DNA of 64,000 bases from Cerasibacillus sp036516575 (GCF_036516575.1 NZ_DATBTY010000073.1:186001-250000); one strand, 5' to 3'. Positions 1 to 9,074 are shown, counted from the first letter of the stretch. Made by a program: numbers and translations. The notes: generated by a model not told the origin, from the sequence alone.

Positions 1-1699
1 GATATGTGCGATCACTAAATTTGAGTTGAGAATTAAAAAGTGACCAATTGTTATCATTTAAAACGACATAATGAATATTAGATAAAGGAACATAGTCGAG
101 CGGCATGTCTAACTCTAATAGATCATGTTCAGTAAAAACAACACCCGAATCTTCCACATCTTCGTGAAAACGATTAATGATTGGTGCGTTTAATGAATCG
201 TCTTTTAACAACAAGCTCGTTCCAAGTGTTTTCGGTTCTTTATCCATGAAGGCTACTGCTTCATTTTCTATTTCATCTACTAAATGGATAGGAATATATT
301 CTGGTGTGAAAAAGATTTCAAATTGCTGTAAATGCACAAATGCATCTGACCTTTTGGAGCTAAAAATATAATCGGCCACTTTTTCATCCGTTTCATATAA
401 TGTTTCATTTGCTATAAGCTCACTTAAAAATATTAACACGAGTAAACTTGTCAACAGCCCGATGATTAAGAAAAATGATTTCAACGAATGGAATAGATTT
501 AAATAAAATAATTTCCATTTCACATGCCAATTCTTTATCCACTGTTCTATAAACACAGGTAAATGTCGAATGTTATCCCTTGAAGTTGAATATGTACGAT
601 GACAAACAATTAGTATTAAACATCCCATTAATAAAATCGCTATTAGGGTGATTGTCATAAGTAAAAGCATATTTAATTTAGGCAAAATATTAAAGATATA
701 GACAGACATGATATGGATAAGAAACATGAAAAAGGCACTTATGGATACAATAATTAAACCTTGAAAGAAAGCCAATTTATAGATATGCCATGGTGTAAAA
801 CCTAAATTTGAAAAAAGATTAAAATGACTGCGAAATCGTATTGAATAATAGAATGAAAAAATGTATGTGAAGACAATCAAAGCAGTTATTGTGATTACTG
901 ACAAAAATAGTGTTGTTAAGACATAAACCTGATTGACTTGCTTTAAATGATCATCATATAAATTTGTATTAATGACAATTGCGTCATAATCCAATTCCTG
1001 CAAATCATTATGTTTAAAAAAAGTATCAATTGTATCAAAATCGAGAGTAAGTGACTCTGTTCTGTCTTTGATTAATATCATATGTTGTTGAATATCTGGA
1101 AAGAGTTGTGTAAAATCACGAGTCAAAATGATATTTGGATATGTATTTTTCCCTTTTTCAATTATCGTTGAACTAGACCAAATACCGGAATAGTTTTTAA
1201 CAATCCCAACGACAGTAAACTCCTCTCTCTCTATATTGAATGTGAAAGGAAGCTTGATGTCAGTTTGCTTGGACCCCCTAGCAAGGTGTCCAATAGTAAA
1301 TTCTTCAACTAGGACTTCATAATCTGATTCTGGCATTCTTCCACGGAGGAGATTCATTTGAGTCAAAGCGTGCTCGTCCATCCACCCGATTGTGAAATCC
1401 AAATCTTGATCATTGTTTAAGAGACCTGATGTATATATATTGCCAGAAATGCGGAAATGTCCAGTTTCCCTTAGTGCATTTTCTCCAGTCATGGGTTCAT
1501 CGGAATTTACAATTAAAGTGTGGTCACCATATGTTTGATAAGCGGTTAATTTTGCTTGATCCACATAGTGATGCAATATCCCAATGGCAATCGTTATAAA
1601 TACGAGTATAAATGTTAGAGCGCTAACAACTGACCAGAAAATTTTTTTGTTATTCCATAATAATTTCCATGCGTAAGATAATAGTTTTACCGATTTCAT
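1..1699 (-). CDS. FtsX-like ABC transporter permease (partial, C-terminus beyond window)
   Basis: The frame is open for 566 codons from ATG at 1699 to the left edge, so the C-terminus is missing. It has an N-terminal membrane segment (about residues 18-43), a long extracytoplasmic domain to about residue 260, three further membrane segments (about 265-390), another near 430-450, and a second extracytoplasmic stretch. This is the duplicated FtsX/MacB permease layout with a periplasm-like domain after TM1. It starts 15 bases after the ABC ATPase gene, so the two form one operon and one exporter, probably for a peptide, antibiotic or lipid. The substrate cannot be read from the sequence. Confidence 0.85.
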   Translation of the reverse strand, partial: MKSVKLLSYAWKLLWNNKKIFWSVVSALTFILVFITIAIGILHHYVDQAKLTAYQTYGDHTLIVNSDEPMTGENALRETGHFRISGNIYTSGLLNNDQDLDFTIGWMDEHALTQMNLLRGRMPESDYEVLVEEFTIGHLARGSKQTDIKLPFTFNIEREEFTVVGIVKNYSGIWSSSTIIEKGKNTYPNIILTRDFTQLFPDIQQHMILIKDRTESLTLDFDTIDTFFKHNDLQELDYDAIVINTNLYDDHLKQVNQVYVLTTLFLSVITITALIVFTYIFSFYYSIRFRSHFNLFSNLGFTPWHIYKLAFFQGLIIVSISAFFMFLIHIMSVYIFNILPKLNMLLLMTITLIAILLMGCLILIVCHRTYSTSRDNIRHLPVFIEQWIKNWHVKWKLFYLNLFHSLKSFFLIIGLLTSLLVLIFLSELIANETLYETDEKVADYIFSSKRSDAFVHLQQFEIFFTPEYIPIHLVDEIENEAVAFMDKEPKTLGTSLLLKDDSLNAPIINRFHEDVEDSGVVFTEHDLLELDMPLDYVPLSNIHYVVLNDNNWSLFNSQLKFSDRTY

Positions 1700-1714
1700 T
1701 GTTTACCCTTCATT

Positions 1715-2365
1715 CTATACGAGTTTTCCATCCTTAAGTATAAATAGATGATCCGGATTTTTAATTAAATGTTTATCATGTGTGACAACGAGTAATGTCG
1801 TTTGATTTTTTTTACAGAGACGAGTTAATAATTCAATTACCCTTAATGAATTCTCAGAGTCCAAATTACCTGTAGGTTCATCCGCAAAAATGACTTTTGG
1901 ATTGTGGATCATTGCCCTTGCAATGGCCACTCTTTGTTGTTGCCCACCAGATAATTCACTAGGAAAAGAACGCATATAATGATGAATCTCTAAATCTTTT
2001 AGTAGTTGGTAAACGGCTTGTTCATTTACTTTTTGATTTGTAATATGTAGTGGCATGATGATATTATCATACACCGTCAATTCATAAATGAGTTGAAAGG
2101 ATTGGAATACATAACCAAAATATTTACCGCGGAACTGTGCTTTTTCTTTTTCTGATAACCTATAATAATCTTTATTCATCATATAAACAGTACCAGTACT
2201 TGGTTTAATTAACCCACTTAATATATTTAACAGTGTTGATTTTCCAGACCCACTTTTACCCATAATAACGTTAATTGAACCATCATCAATAACGATATTT
2301 GTATTTTTTAGTGCTGCTGTTCTAGAATTGTGATACGTTTTGGATATTTCGATGGCTGAAATCAT
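1715..2365 (-). CDS. MacB/LolD-type ABC transporter ATP-binding protein
   Basis: A 216-residue ABC ATPase of the short MacB/LolD class. It shows Walker A GKSGSGKST, Q-loop, signature LSGGQQQR, Walker B VIFADEPTGNLDS and the H-loop in VVTHD. The start at 2365 is chosen because an AGGAGT ribosome-binding site lies 7 bases upstream; the frame extends to 2422 without a better site. It powers the FtsX-like permease encoded immediately downstream. No two-component genes are visible on this side, so BceAB-type bacitracin resistance is possible but not supported. Confidence 0.92.
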   Translation of the reverse strand: MISAIEISKTYHNSRTAALKNTNIVIDDGSINVIMGKSGSGKSTLLNILSGLIKPSTGTVYMMNKDYYRLSEKEKAQFRGKYFGYVFQSFQLIYELTVYDNIIMPLHITNQKVNEQAVYQLLKDLEIHHYMRSFPSELSGGQQQRVAIARAMIHNPKVIFADEPTGNLDSENSLRVIELLTRLCKKNQTTLLVVTHDKHLIKNPDHLFILKDGKLV

Positions 2366-2657
2366 ATGATGACACTCCTGAAATTTCAAAATTTGAATTA
2401 AGGGATTCATAACAATTATCAAAAATATTCATTTTTTAATTTTACCATTACTTTGAATATCTATCAATAATCTGAAGGAGCAGGGGTAGTAACGTAAATT
2501 CTATATATTACTTATTTCAAGATTTTTCTTCTATTATCCATTTCAACGTAAAACAACTACATACAGACAATTAACAATCCTAACACCAACATACTTCAAT
2601 CCCACCCCAGAACATGCTAAGATAAAGATAAGTAATGAAGTAGAAGGAGGGCTATTC

Positions 2658-3008
2658 ATGAAGCTATATTGTTATCCGAATTGTGGTACATGCAAAAAAG
2701 CTGTGAAGTGGCTTGATGAGCAAGGAATCAAATATGAGTATATACATATTGTAGAAAATCCACCGACAAAAGAAGAAATATTAGATTATATGGATAAAAG
2801 CGGTCTGCCGCCACGTCGATTCTTTAATACGAGTGGGAAAAAATATCGCGAACTTAATATGAAGGATAAAATTAAGGATATGACGAAAGAAGAGATGGCC
2901 GAACAATTAGCACAAGAAGGTATGCTCATTAAAAGACCTATCGCGACAGATGGTGAACGTGTCACTGTCGGCTTTAAAGAAGAGGCATTTGAAGAAACTT
3001 GGAGTTAA
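2658..3008 (+). CDS. yusI: ArsC/Spx-family thioredoxin-fold protein YusI
   Basis: A 116-residue protein of the arsenate reductase/Spx family. The N-terminus carries CYPNCGTCKKA, a CxxC redox pair on the thioredoxin fold, followed by the family's helical insert and a conserved IKRPI near residue 93. It lies directly upstream of gcvH, as in B. subtilis. The ribosome-binding site GGAGGG fixes the start. Spx itself and arsenate reductases have other signature surroundings, so a thiol oxidoreductase or regulator role is only suggested by family. Confidence 0.88.
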   Translation: MKLYCYPNCGTCKKAVKWLDEQGIKYEYIHIVENPPTKEEILDYMDKSGLPPRRFFNTSGKKYRELNMKDKIKDMTKEEMAEQLAQEGMLIKRPIATDGERVTVGFKEEAFEETWS

Positions 3009-3121
3009 TGTTCTAGGCATCTTATGATAAAATAAAAATAAGCAATGATTTACTAGCATATTTTTCTGTAAACTTGTATATTTAAGTTGGAAGTTGCAAT
3101 GATTGAATGGAGGGAATTGGA

Positions 3122-3505
3122 ATGAATTTACCAAAGGAATTATTATACTCTGAAGAACATGAATGGGTTAAAAAGGAAGACGGCAAAGTACGTATAGGAA
3201 TTACTGATTTCGCACAAGATGAATTAGGCGACATCGTATTCGTTGAGTTACCTGAAGTTGGAGAAGAAGTTGAAGCAGACGAGCCTTTCGGAAGTGTTGA
3301 ATCTGTTAAAACGGTATCCGAACTTTATGCTCCAGTAAGTGGTAAAGTTGTTGCAGTAAACGAAGAGCTAGAAGATAGCCCTGAGTTTGTTAACGAATCA
3401 CCATATGAAAAAGCATGGATGATTGTTGTTGAGCCATCTAATGAAGCTGAATTGGATGAGCTTATGTCTGCTGATGCATACCAAGCAATGGTAGAAGAAG
3501 ACTAA
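3122..3505 (+). CDS. gcvH: Glycine cleavage system H protein
   Basis: A 127-residue lipoyl carrier of the glycine cleavage complex; in Bacillus it also relays octanoyl/lipoyl groups to other enzymes. The lipoylation site is the Lys in ESVKTVSEL (about residue 62), in the conserved context GSVESVK. The start is the ATG at 3122, nine bases after a GGAGGG site; an in-frame ATG at 3107 lies upstream of that site. No gcvT or gcvP is adjacent, which is usual in Bacillaceae. A strong hairpin terminator follows. Confidence 0.95.
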   Translation: MNLPKELLYSEEHEWVKKEDGKVRIGITDFAQDELGDIVFVELPEVGEEVEADEPFGSVESVKTVSELYAPVSGKVVAVNEELEDSPEFVNESPYEKAWMIVVEPSNEAELDELMSADAYQAMVEED

Positions 3506-3523
3506 TTTAACATGACGTTTTTC

Positions 3524-3564
3524 AAGGAGGTTGGTCGTTTTTGTGAACGATACAACCTTCTTTT
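3524..3564 (+). terminator. Rho-independent terminator of gcvH
   Basis: Arms AAGGAGGTTGGTCGTT and AACGATACAACCTT pair with a small bulge and are followed by CTTTT. It lies 18 bases after the gcvH stop. Confidence 0.7.
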
Positions 3565-3569
3565 CGTCT

Positions 3570-3668
3570 TCACGGTGATACTAGGACTCGCGCCTCTATA
3601 GGCGGGAGTTGCGACTAAGGTTCAAGTAGAGGGTGGAGTAAATACTCCGTCTGAACCAAATCTTTTTT
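3570..3668 (+). ncRNA. Unidentified structured element ahead of yusF
   Basis: Two hairpins lie in tandem. The first is 3586-3609, with arms ACTCGCGCCT and AGGCGGGAGT. The second is 3619-3657, with outer arms GGTTCA/TGAACC and inner arms GGAGTA/TACTCC, and TCTTTTTT follows it, so it can act as a terminator 38 bases before the yusF start. It could be a cis-acting leader for yusF, or the relic of an IS200/IS605-type right end, which has a similar stem-loop layout. I cannot match it to a known riboswitch. Confidence 0.45.
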
Positions 3669-3705
3669 ATATTTTTGAATGATGATACATGGTGAGGTGC
3701 TTAGC

Positions 3706-4047
3706 ATGCTTCCTAAAGTGATTATTGTTGAAGGATTAACCGATAAACAGCAAATTAAAAAAGTCATTACGGAAGATGTAACAATCATTTGTACAAACGG
3801 CACACTTGGAATTGAACGTTTTGATGAATTATTAGAAACATACCAACTGGACGATCGTGATGTCTATATTATGGCTGATGAAGATAAAGCAGGATGGAAA
3901 TTACGTAAACAACTGAAACGCGAACTACCGCATGCTGAACATATCTATATCCATCCAGACTATAAAGAAGTAGCAACAACACCGTTACATGAAATAGCTC
4001 ATGCCTTAGTGAGTAAAAACATTGAAGTAAACCCTATTTTTCTGTAA
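3706..4047 (+). CDS. yusF: TOPRIM-domain protein YusF
   Basis: A 113-residue protein that is essentially a single TOPRIM domain: VIIVEGLTDKQQI supplies the conserved Glu, and IMADEDKAGWKL is the DxD-type metal-binding motif. Small TOPRIM proteins of this kind are linked to nucleic-acid cleavage such as RNase M5-like or primase-like chemistry, but YusF itself has no firm role. The start ATG at 3706 follows a GAGGTG site with six-base spacing. It sits between gcvH and a thioredoxin-like gene, as in B. subtilis. Confidence 0.85.
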   Translation: MLPKVIIVEGLTDKQQIKKVITEDVTIICTNGTLGIERFDELLETYQLDDRDVYIMADEDKAGWKLRKQLKRELPHAEHIYIHPDYKEVATTPLHEIAHALVSKNIEVNPIFL

Positions 4048-4069
4048 GCTTGGAAATTAGGGTGATCGA

Positions 4070-4384
4070 ATGATAAAAATAACAGACAATGAATTGAAAG
4101 AAGAGAATATTTTACTTTATATATACAGTCCTTTTTGCGGGACATGTCACGTCGCACGCCAAATGCTCGAACAAATTGAATCCATTCACAAACAAGATAT
4201 TTTCTATGAGATGAATGCGTCCCTTCATCCGGAATTTATGCAGGACAATAAAATCGAAAGTGTCCCATGTTTATTCATCAAAAAAGATAATGAAATAAAA
4301 GAAAAGATTTATGCATTCCGTTCAGTAGGAAACATTTATCAATATTTATATAAATATAAACCAGAACTGTTTCAACAAGATTAA
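4070..4384 (+). CDS. yusE: Thioredoxin-like protein YusE
   Basis: A 104-residue thioredoxin-fold protein with an active-site motif SPFCGTCHVA near residue 20 and the cis-Pro region ESVPCLFI near residue 75. It has no signal peptide, so it works in the cytoplasm. The CGTC active site differs from the CGPC of TrxA. It starts 22 bases after yusF and is probably co-transcribed with it. The electron partner is unknown. Confidence 0.88.
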   Translation: MIKITDNELKEENILLYIYSPFCGTCHVARQMLEQIESIHKQDIFYEMNASLHPEFMQDNKIESVPCLFIKKDNEIKEKIYAFRSVGNIYQYLYKYKPELFQQD

Positions 4385-4413
4385 ATTTATAAATGCTTTT
4401 ATAATGATAATAG

Positions 4414-4442
4414 TTGACATTTTGCATTAGAATGCGTATGAT
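4414..4442 (+). promoter_or_regulatory. SigmaA promoter of the metNPQ operon
   Basis: A perfect -35 TTGACA (4414-4419) and a -10 TATGAT (4437-4442) are separated by 17 bases, placed about 30 bases before the S-box aptamer. Confidence 0.8.
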
Positions 4443-4474
4443 AACATTTATTAGGAAAAAGAATAAAAGCGAAA

Positions 4475-4640
4475 TCTCTTATCAAGAGCGGTAGAGGGAC
4501 AGGCCCATTGAAACCGCGGCAACCTTTAGGACTTTCCTAAAACGGTGCTAATTCCTGCAAAGCCATGCTTTGGAAGATGAGAGAACGAAGATGAATGATA
4601 ATCGTCTTTCTGTTCTCTAGAGCAGGAAGGCGTTTTTGTT
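4475..4640 (+). ncRNA. SAM (S-box) riboswitch with terminator
   Basis: The aptamer (about 4475-4585) shows the S-box core: CTCTTATCAAGAG P1/P2 entry, GGTAGAGGGACAGGCCC, GAAACCGCGGCAACC, GGTGCTAATTCCTGC and the closing GATGAGAG. It is followed by a terminator hairpin (4603-4632) with arms CGTCTTTCTG and CAGGAAGGCG and a T run. S-box RNAs stop transcription when S-adenosylmethionine is abundant. Here it controls methionine uptake by metNPQ. Confidence 0.96.
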
Positions 4641-4674
4641 TATATGACAACATGTGATTGGAGGATGGATTTTA

Positions 4675-5715
4675 GTGATTTCAATAAAAGAGCTCCGTAA
4701 AGAGTTTACCGTTGATGATAAGAAAATTGTTGCGGTTGATGATTTGACATTAGATATAGAAAAAGGCGAAATCTTCGGTGTGATTGGATATAGTGGCGCT
4801 GGAAAGAGTACGTTTATTCGCCTGTTAAATGGATTAGAACAACCGACAAGTGGTGAAGTTTTCATCAATGGTAAACGATTTTCCCATATGAAAGGTGAAA
4901 GTTTACGCCTGGCACGACAAAAGGTCAGTATGATTTTCCAACATTTTAATTTACTATGGTCGCGAACAGTTGAAGAGAATATTGAATTTCCGTTAGAAAT
5001 TGCTGGTGTGTCAAAAGAGGAAAGAAAACAAAGAGTTCAGCATCTTATTGAACTTGTCGGTTTACAAGGAAGAGAAAAAGCATACCCGAGCCAGCTCTCA
5101 GGTGGACAGAAGCAACGGGTTGGCATTGCTAGAGCTTTAGCAAATAAACCTGATGTCTTACTTGGTGACGAGGCAACAAGTGCACTCGACCCGGAAACGA
5201 CTGATTCTATTTTAGATCTTCTTGTTGATATTAATGAAAGGTTAGGAATTACAATCGTTCTTATCACGCACGAAATGCATGTCATTCAAAAGATTTGTCA
5301 CCGTGTCGCTGTGATGGAAGATGGAAAGATTGTTGAATCTGGGAAAGTACTTGATGTGTTTCAAAATCCACAACAACCTATTACAAAACGTTTTGTCTCT
5401 CAATTAACAGGCGTTAAAGATACATTACCGACACTTGAAATGCTATTCAAAAATTACCCAAGTGGTTCGCTCATTCAGCTCACTTTTGTTGGTCAAAAAA
5501 CAGAAGAACCGATATTAACTGAACTGATTCGAAACTTTCAAGTATCAGCAAGTGTCGTTCACGGGAATATTACAGAAACGAAAGATGGACCATATGGCAC
5601 ATTAATCGTGCATATTGACGGTGAAGAAAATCAAATTCATCAAGCATTACAGTATTTACAATCAATTGATGTGAAAGCAGAGGTTTTAAGCAATGGGTCA
5701 ACAAACATCGAATGA
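4675..5715 (+). CDS. metN: Methionine ABC transporter ATP-binding protein
   Basis: A 346-residue ATPase of the D/L-methionine importer. It has Walker A GYSGAGKST, signature LSGGQKQR, Walker B VLLGDEATSALDP, H-loop ITHEMH, and a C-terminal NIL/ACT-like domain (about residues 265-346) that senses methionine in this family. GTG at 4675 is preferred because GGAGG lies 10 bases upstream; the frame runs back to another GTG at 4654. The gene lies under an S-box riboswitch and overlaps metP. Confidence 0.95.
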   Translation: MISIKELRKEFTVDDKKIVAVDDLTLDIEKGEIFGVIGYSGAGKSTFIRLLNGLEQPTSGEVFINGKRFSHMKGESLRLARQKVSMIFQHFNLLWSRTVEENIEFPLEIAGVSKEERKQRVQHLIELVGLQGREKAYPSQLSGGQKQRVGIARALANKPDVLLGDEATSALDPETTDSILDLLVDINERLGITIVLITHEMHVIQKICHRVAVMEDGKIVESGKVLDVFQNPQQPITKRFVSQLTGVKDTLPTLEMLFKNYPSGSLIQLTFVGQKTEEPILTELIRNFQVSASVVHGNITETKDGPYGTLIVHIDGEENQIHQALQYLQSIDVKAEVLSNGSTNIE

Positions 5716-6394
5716 TACAACGTCATTTATCGAACAGATTTTCCCAAATGTAGATTGGTTGCAAATGTGGGAAGCGACTTATGAAACGCTTTATATGACC
5801 GTTTTATCAACGGTATTTACGTTCATATTCGGCTTGGCAATTGGACTTCTTCTATTTTTAACAGCGCCACATAATATATGGGCGAATCGCATTGTTCATT
5901 TTCTAACAGGAGCTTTCGTGAACATATTTCGCTCGATTCCATTTATTATTTTGATCATTTTACTGATTCCATTTACGAAGCTCATTTTTGGATCGATCCG
6001 GGGAGCGAATGCTGCCCTTCCTGCATTGGTTATCGGAGCGGCTCCATTTTATGCTCGAATGGTTCTTATTGCTTTACGTGAAATTGATAAAGGAGTTATC
6101 GAAGCAGCGAAATCAATGGGAGCAAAGACGAGTACCATCATTTGGAAAGTGCTTATTCCGGAATCACGTCCTGCTTTATTTTCTGGCATTACCGTGACTT
6201 CCGTCGCACTTGTTGGCTATACAGCGATGGCTGGTGTAATTGGTGCTGGTGGATTAGGTCATTTGGCCTTTTTATATGGATTTCAACGCAACCGTCCTGA
6301 TGTCACGCTCGTCGCCACAGTCATTATTTTATTAATTGTTTTTCTCATACAGTGGATTGGTGACACGATGACCGCAAAAGTTGATAAACGTTAA
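5693..6394 (+). CDS. metP: Methionine ABC transporter permease
   Basis: A 233-residue MetI-family permease with about five membrane segments. The cytoplasmic EAA loop is seen as EAAKSMGAKTSTIIWKVLIPE, about residues 142-162. Its start lies 23 bases inside metN, so the two are translationally coupled. It forms the channel of the methionine importer with MetN and MetQ. Confidence 0.94.
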   Translation: MGQQTSNDTTSFIEQIFPNVDWLQMWEATYETLYMTVLSTVFTFIFGLAIGLLLFLTAPHNIWANRIVHFLTGAFVNIFRSIPFIILIILLIPFTKLIFGSIRGANAALPALVIGAAPFYARMVLIALREIDKGVIEAAKSMGAKTSTIIWKVLIPESRPALFSGITVTSVALVGYTAMAGVIGAGGLGHLAFLYGFQRNRPDVTLVATVIILLIVFLIQWIGDTMTAKVDKR

Positions 6395-6451
6395 CAGACT
6401 AGTTCATCTAGTTCTCATATAAAAAATAAAACATACAAGGAGAGATCACAC

Positions 6452-7306
6452 ATGAAGAAATGGTTACAATTTACAATTATCGCGTTTGTTGCTATCGCGC
6501 TTGCTGCATGTGGAGCGGATAAAAAAGATGACACAGGTTCAGCCTCAAAAGATGGTGAATCAGGTGAAACAATAACCCTTAAAGTAGGAGCATCACCAAA
6601 TCCGCATGTTCCGATTTTAGAAAAAGCAAAACCGATCTTAGAAGAAAAAGGAATAGAACTTAAAATCGAGACGTATACAGAATATGTCATGGCAAATCAA
6701 GATTTAGATGCTGGTGACTTAGATGCCAACTTCTATCAACATATCCCGTTTTTCGAAGCTCAGAAAGAAGAACATGGTTATGATATAGAAAATGCTGGTG
6801 GCATCCATATCGAACCAATCGGTATTTATTCACAACGTCATAAAAGCCTAGAAGATTTACCTGAAGGTGCGACGATTTTATTAAGTAGTTCAGTCGCTGA
6901 CCATGGACGGATGTTAGCTCTACTTGAAGCAAAAGGATTAATTAAGTTAAAAGAAGGTATTGATAAAACAGTAGCTGTTGTGGATGATATTGTAGAAAAT
7001 CCAAAGAACTTTAAGTTTGACGACTCAACATCACCTGAGATGCTCGTTCAAATGTATTTAAATGATGAGGGAGATGCGGTACTAATTAACTCAAACTTCG
7101 CCCTTGATCATGAAATTAATCCAATTGAAGAAGCAATCGCTCTAGAAGATTCAGATTCACCGTATGTGAATATTATTGCTGTCCAATCCAAAGATAAAGA
7201 TAACGAAGCGATTAAAACATTAGTAGACGTTCTTCATTCAAAAGAAATCCAAGACTTTATTTTAGAAGAATATAACGGTTCTGTTGTCCCAGTTGATGGG
7301 GAATAA
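6452..7306 (+). CDS. metQ: Methionine-binding lipoprotein
   Basis: A 284-residue NlpA-family substrate-binding lipoprotein. A signal peptide ends in the lipobox LAAC (Cys about residue 20), so it is anchored on the outer face of the membrane. Downstream KVGASPNPHVPIL and DANFYQHIPF are family hallmarks for methionine binding. It closes the S-box-controlled metNPQ operon. Confidence 0.95.
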   Translation: MKKWLQFTIIAFVAIALAACGADKKDDTGSASKDGESGETITLKVGASPNPHVPILEKAKPILEEKGIELKIETYTEYVMANQDLDAGDLDANFYQHIPFFEAQKEEHGYDIENAGGIHIEPIGIYSQRHKSLEDLPEGATILLSSSVADHGRMLALLEAKGLIKLKEGIDKTVAVVDDIVENPKNFKFDDSTSPEMLVQMYLNDEGDAVLINSNFALDHEINPIEEAIALEDSDSPYVNIIAVQSKDKDNEAIKTLVDVLHSKEIQDFILEEYNGSVVPVDGE

Positions 7307-7454
7307 TTATCAGAGACAAATGTCAATAAATGGTTACTGTAAAGAGTCTGGAACAAGATGAGTACTTAGAGATTAGTACATCAAATTTTGTTCGCTAAAA
7401 CGGAATCTAAGATTTTGCGATTGGAAAGAAAAATAATTTAATAAGCATAAAAAT

Positions 7455-7493
7455 AATAATCCACACCTATTTCTTAGGCGTGGATTATTTTAT
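7455..7493 (+). terminator. Terminator-like hairpin downstream of metQ
   Basis: Arms AATAATCCACACCTA and TAGGCGTGGATTATT pair nearly perfectly and are followed by TTAT. It lies 150 bases after the metQ stop, just before the 53-bp repeat array. Confidence 0.6.
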
Positions 7494-7572
7494 AGGTGCG
7501 CGGTCATTCCACCAAAGTACAGTCTTGCCTTTCTTAGAATGATTCAATGTGATGTAACTCCGAGTAAAATCA

Positions 7573-7863
7573 TCGACATATGTAAGATTGGACACATCAA
7601 TGCAAGGTAACCTCAACAACCCTCGGTGACTTACATACGATTGAACGCATCAATGCAAGGTAACCTCAACAACCCTCGGTGACTTACATACGATTGAACA
7701 CTTCAATGCGAGGTAACCTCAACAACCCTCGGTGACTTACATACGATTGAACGCTTTAATGCGAGGTAACTTCACCAACTATCAGTGACTTACATACGAT
7801 TGAACGCTTTAATGCAAACTAACTTCAACTAACATTGACGGTTTACCTATGATTAAACAACCC
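7573..7863. repeat. 53-bp tandem repeat array A
   Basis: Units begin at 7573, 7626, 7679, 7732, 7785 and 7838, a constant 53-bp period. The four central units share GTGACTTACATACGATTGAA, a near-palindromic core like ATTGAACGCTTCAATGCG, and a GGTAAC/CTAAC tail; the outer two are degenerate. Together with 7307-7572 and 7864-8117, this fills the gap between metQ and sufC. The only possible gene there is a 56-codon frame at 7920-8090 without a ribosome-binding site. The core also recurs in the arrays at 34.5 kb and 56.4 kb. Confidence 0.85.
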
Positions 7864-8117
7864 CATGAAATGAAACGTTAACTAATTTTCGAAGGTTCCT
7901 CATAAACAAAATCAAATATTATGAAAAAAACAGCTTTTATTCTTTTAAATTCAGAGCTAAAACCACTTGAATCAATTATTATGATCTCATCAATCTACTT
8001 GATGGGGGACAGCTCAATACATTTTGTCTCGGCTTCTCTTTTTGTATCAATAACTATCCTTTTTATTTATGTAATTGAAAATGAACAATAAAATAATAAC
8101 AATAATGTTTCAACTAA

Positions 8118-8146
8118 TTAAAGCGTGAAAATATATATGTTATAAT
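8118..8146 (+). promoter_or_regulatory. Candidate suf operon promoter
   Basis: A perfect -10 TATAAT (8141-8146) stands 17 bases after a weak -35 TTAAAG (8118-8123). It would give a leader of about 120 bases before sufC. Confidence 0.45.
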
Positions 8147-8199
8147 GTTTTAGAGAAGGTTATCTCAATCATTTGCTATTAATTGCTAGATGATTTAAG

Positions 8200-8242
8200 A
8201 TGATAATGATAATAAATTGAGAATTGGTGATAATGGTTCTCA
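8200..8242 (+). promoter_or_regulatory. Possible operator in the suf leader
   Basis: The inverted repeat TGAGAA (8218-8223) and TTCTCA (8237-8242) follows a TGATAATGATAATAA stretch that looks like half of a Fur box. It lies 30 bases before sufC. An Fe-S- or iron-responsive regulator could bind here; this is inference. Confidence 0.35.
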
Positions 8243-8273
8243 AACATAACTATTTTTAATTGGAGGTATCATT

Positions 8274-9059
8274 ATGGCTGGATCTACATTAGAAATTAAA
8301 GACCTTCATGTTTCAGTTGAAGGGAATGAAATATTAAAGGGAGTTAACTTAACGATAAAGGGTGGCGAGTTCCACGCAATCATGGGACCGAACGGAACGG
8401 GTAAATCAACATTAGCATCCGCAATCATGGGTCACCCAAGTTATGAAGTAACAAAAGGAAGCATTCTTCTAGATGGTGAAGAAGTACTTGATATGGAAGT
8501 TGATGAGCGTGCACGTGCAGGATTATTCTTAGCAATGCAATACCCAAGTGAAATTAGCGGTGTGACGACATCAGATTTCTTACGTTCATCTATTAATGCG
8601 ATTCGTGGAGAAGGTAATGAAATTCCACTCATGAAATTTATTAAAGAAATGGATCAGAAATTAGACGCACTTGAAATTGATAAAAATATGGCACAGCGTT
8701 ACTTAAATGAAGGGTTCTCTGGTGGAGAGAAAAAACGTAATGAAATTTTACAGATGAGCCTTTTAAAACCGAAAATTGCTATCCTCGATGAAATTGATTC
8801 TGGATTAGATATTGATGCGCTTAAAATTGTTTCTGATGCGATTAACGACATGCGTAGTGAAGAGTTCGGAACATTAATTATTACACACTATCAGAGACTA
8901 TTAAATTATATTAAACCAGATTATGTGCATGTGATGATGCAAGGTCGTGTTGTTAAATCAGGTGGACCTGAGTTAGCAAAACGTCTAGAAGAAGAAGGAT
9001 ACGAATGGTTAAAAGATGAACTCGGTATTAAAGATGAAACTGTTGGACAAGAAGCTTAA
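8274..9059 (+). CDS. sufC: Fe-S cluster assembly ATPase SufC
   Basis: A 261-residue ABC-type ATPase that works in the soluble SufBCD scaffold, not in a membrane transporter. It shows Walker A GPNGTGKST, the Suf-specific signature FSGGEKKRNEI, Walker B KIAILDEIDSGLD and the H-loop ITHYQR. It is the first gene of sufCDSUB, with a GGAGG site. It drives conformational changes of SufB/SufD during cluster assembly. Confidence 0.97.
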   Translation: MAGSTLEIKDLHVSVEGNEILKGVNLTIKGGEFHAIMGPNGTGKSTLASAIMGHPSYEVTKGSILLDGEEVLDMEVDERARAGLFLAMQYPSEISGVTTSDFLRSSINAIRGEGNEIPLMKFIKEMDQKLDALEIDKNMAQRYLNEGFSGGEKKRNEILQMSLLKPKIAILDEIDSGLDIDALKIVSDAINDMRSEEFGTLIITHYQRLLNYIKPDYVHVMMQGRVVKSGGPELAKRLEEEGYEWLKDELGIKDETVGQEA

Positions 9060-9074
9060 GTTAGGAGGGGTAGC

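Noticed and set aside
7573..7863. CRISPR array, suggested by regular 53-bp spacing.
   Set aside because: There is no conserved repeat alternating with unique spacers; whole units are similar and decay at the ends, and no cas genes are present. The same holds for the other two arrays.
7920..8090. 56-codon frame with a hydrophobic C-terminal half between array A and the suf promoter.
   Set aside because: No ribosome-binding site and no neighbour link; plausible only as a chance frame in AT-rich DNA.
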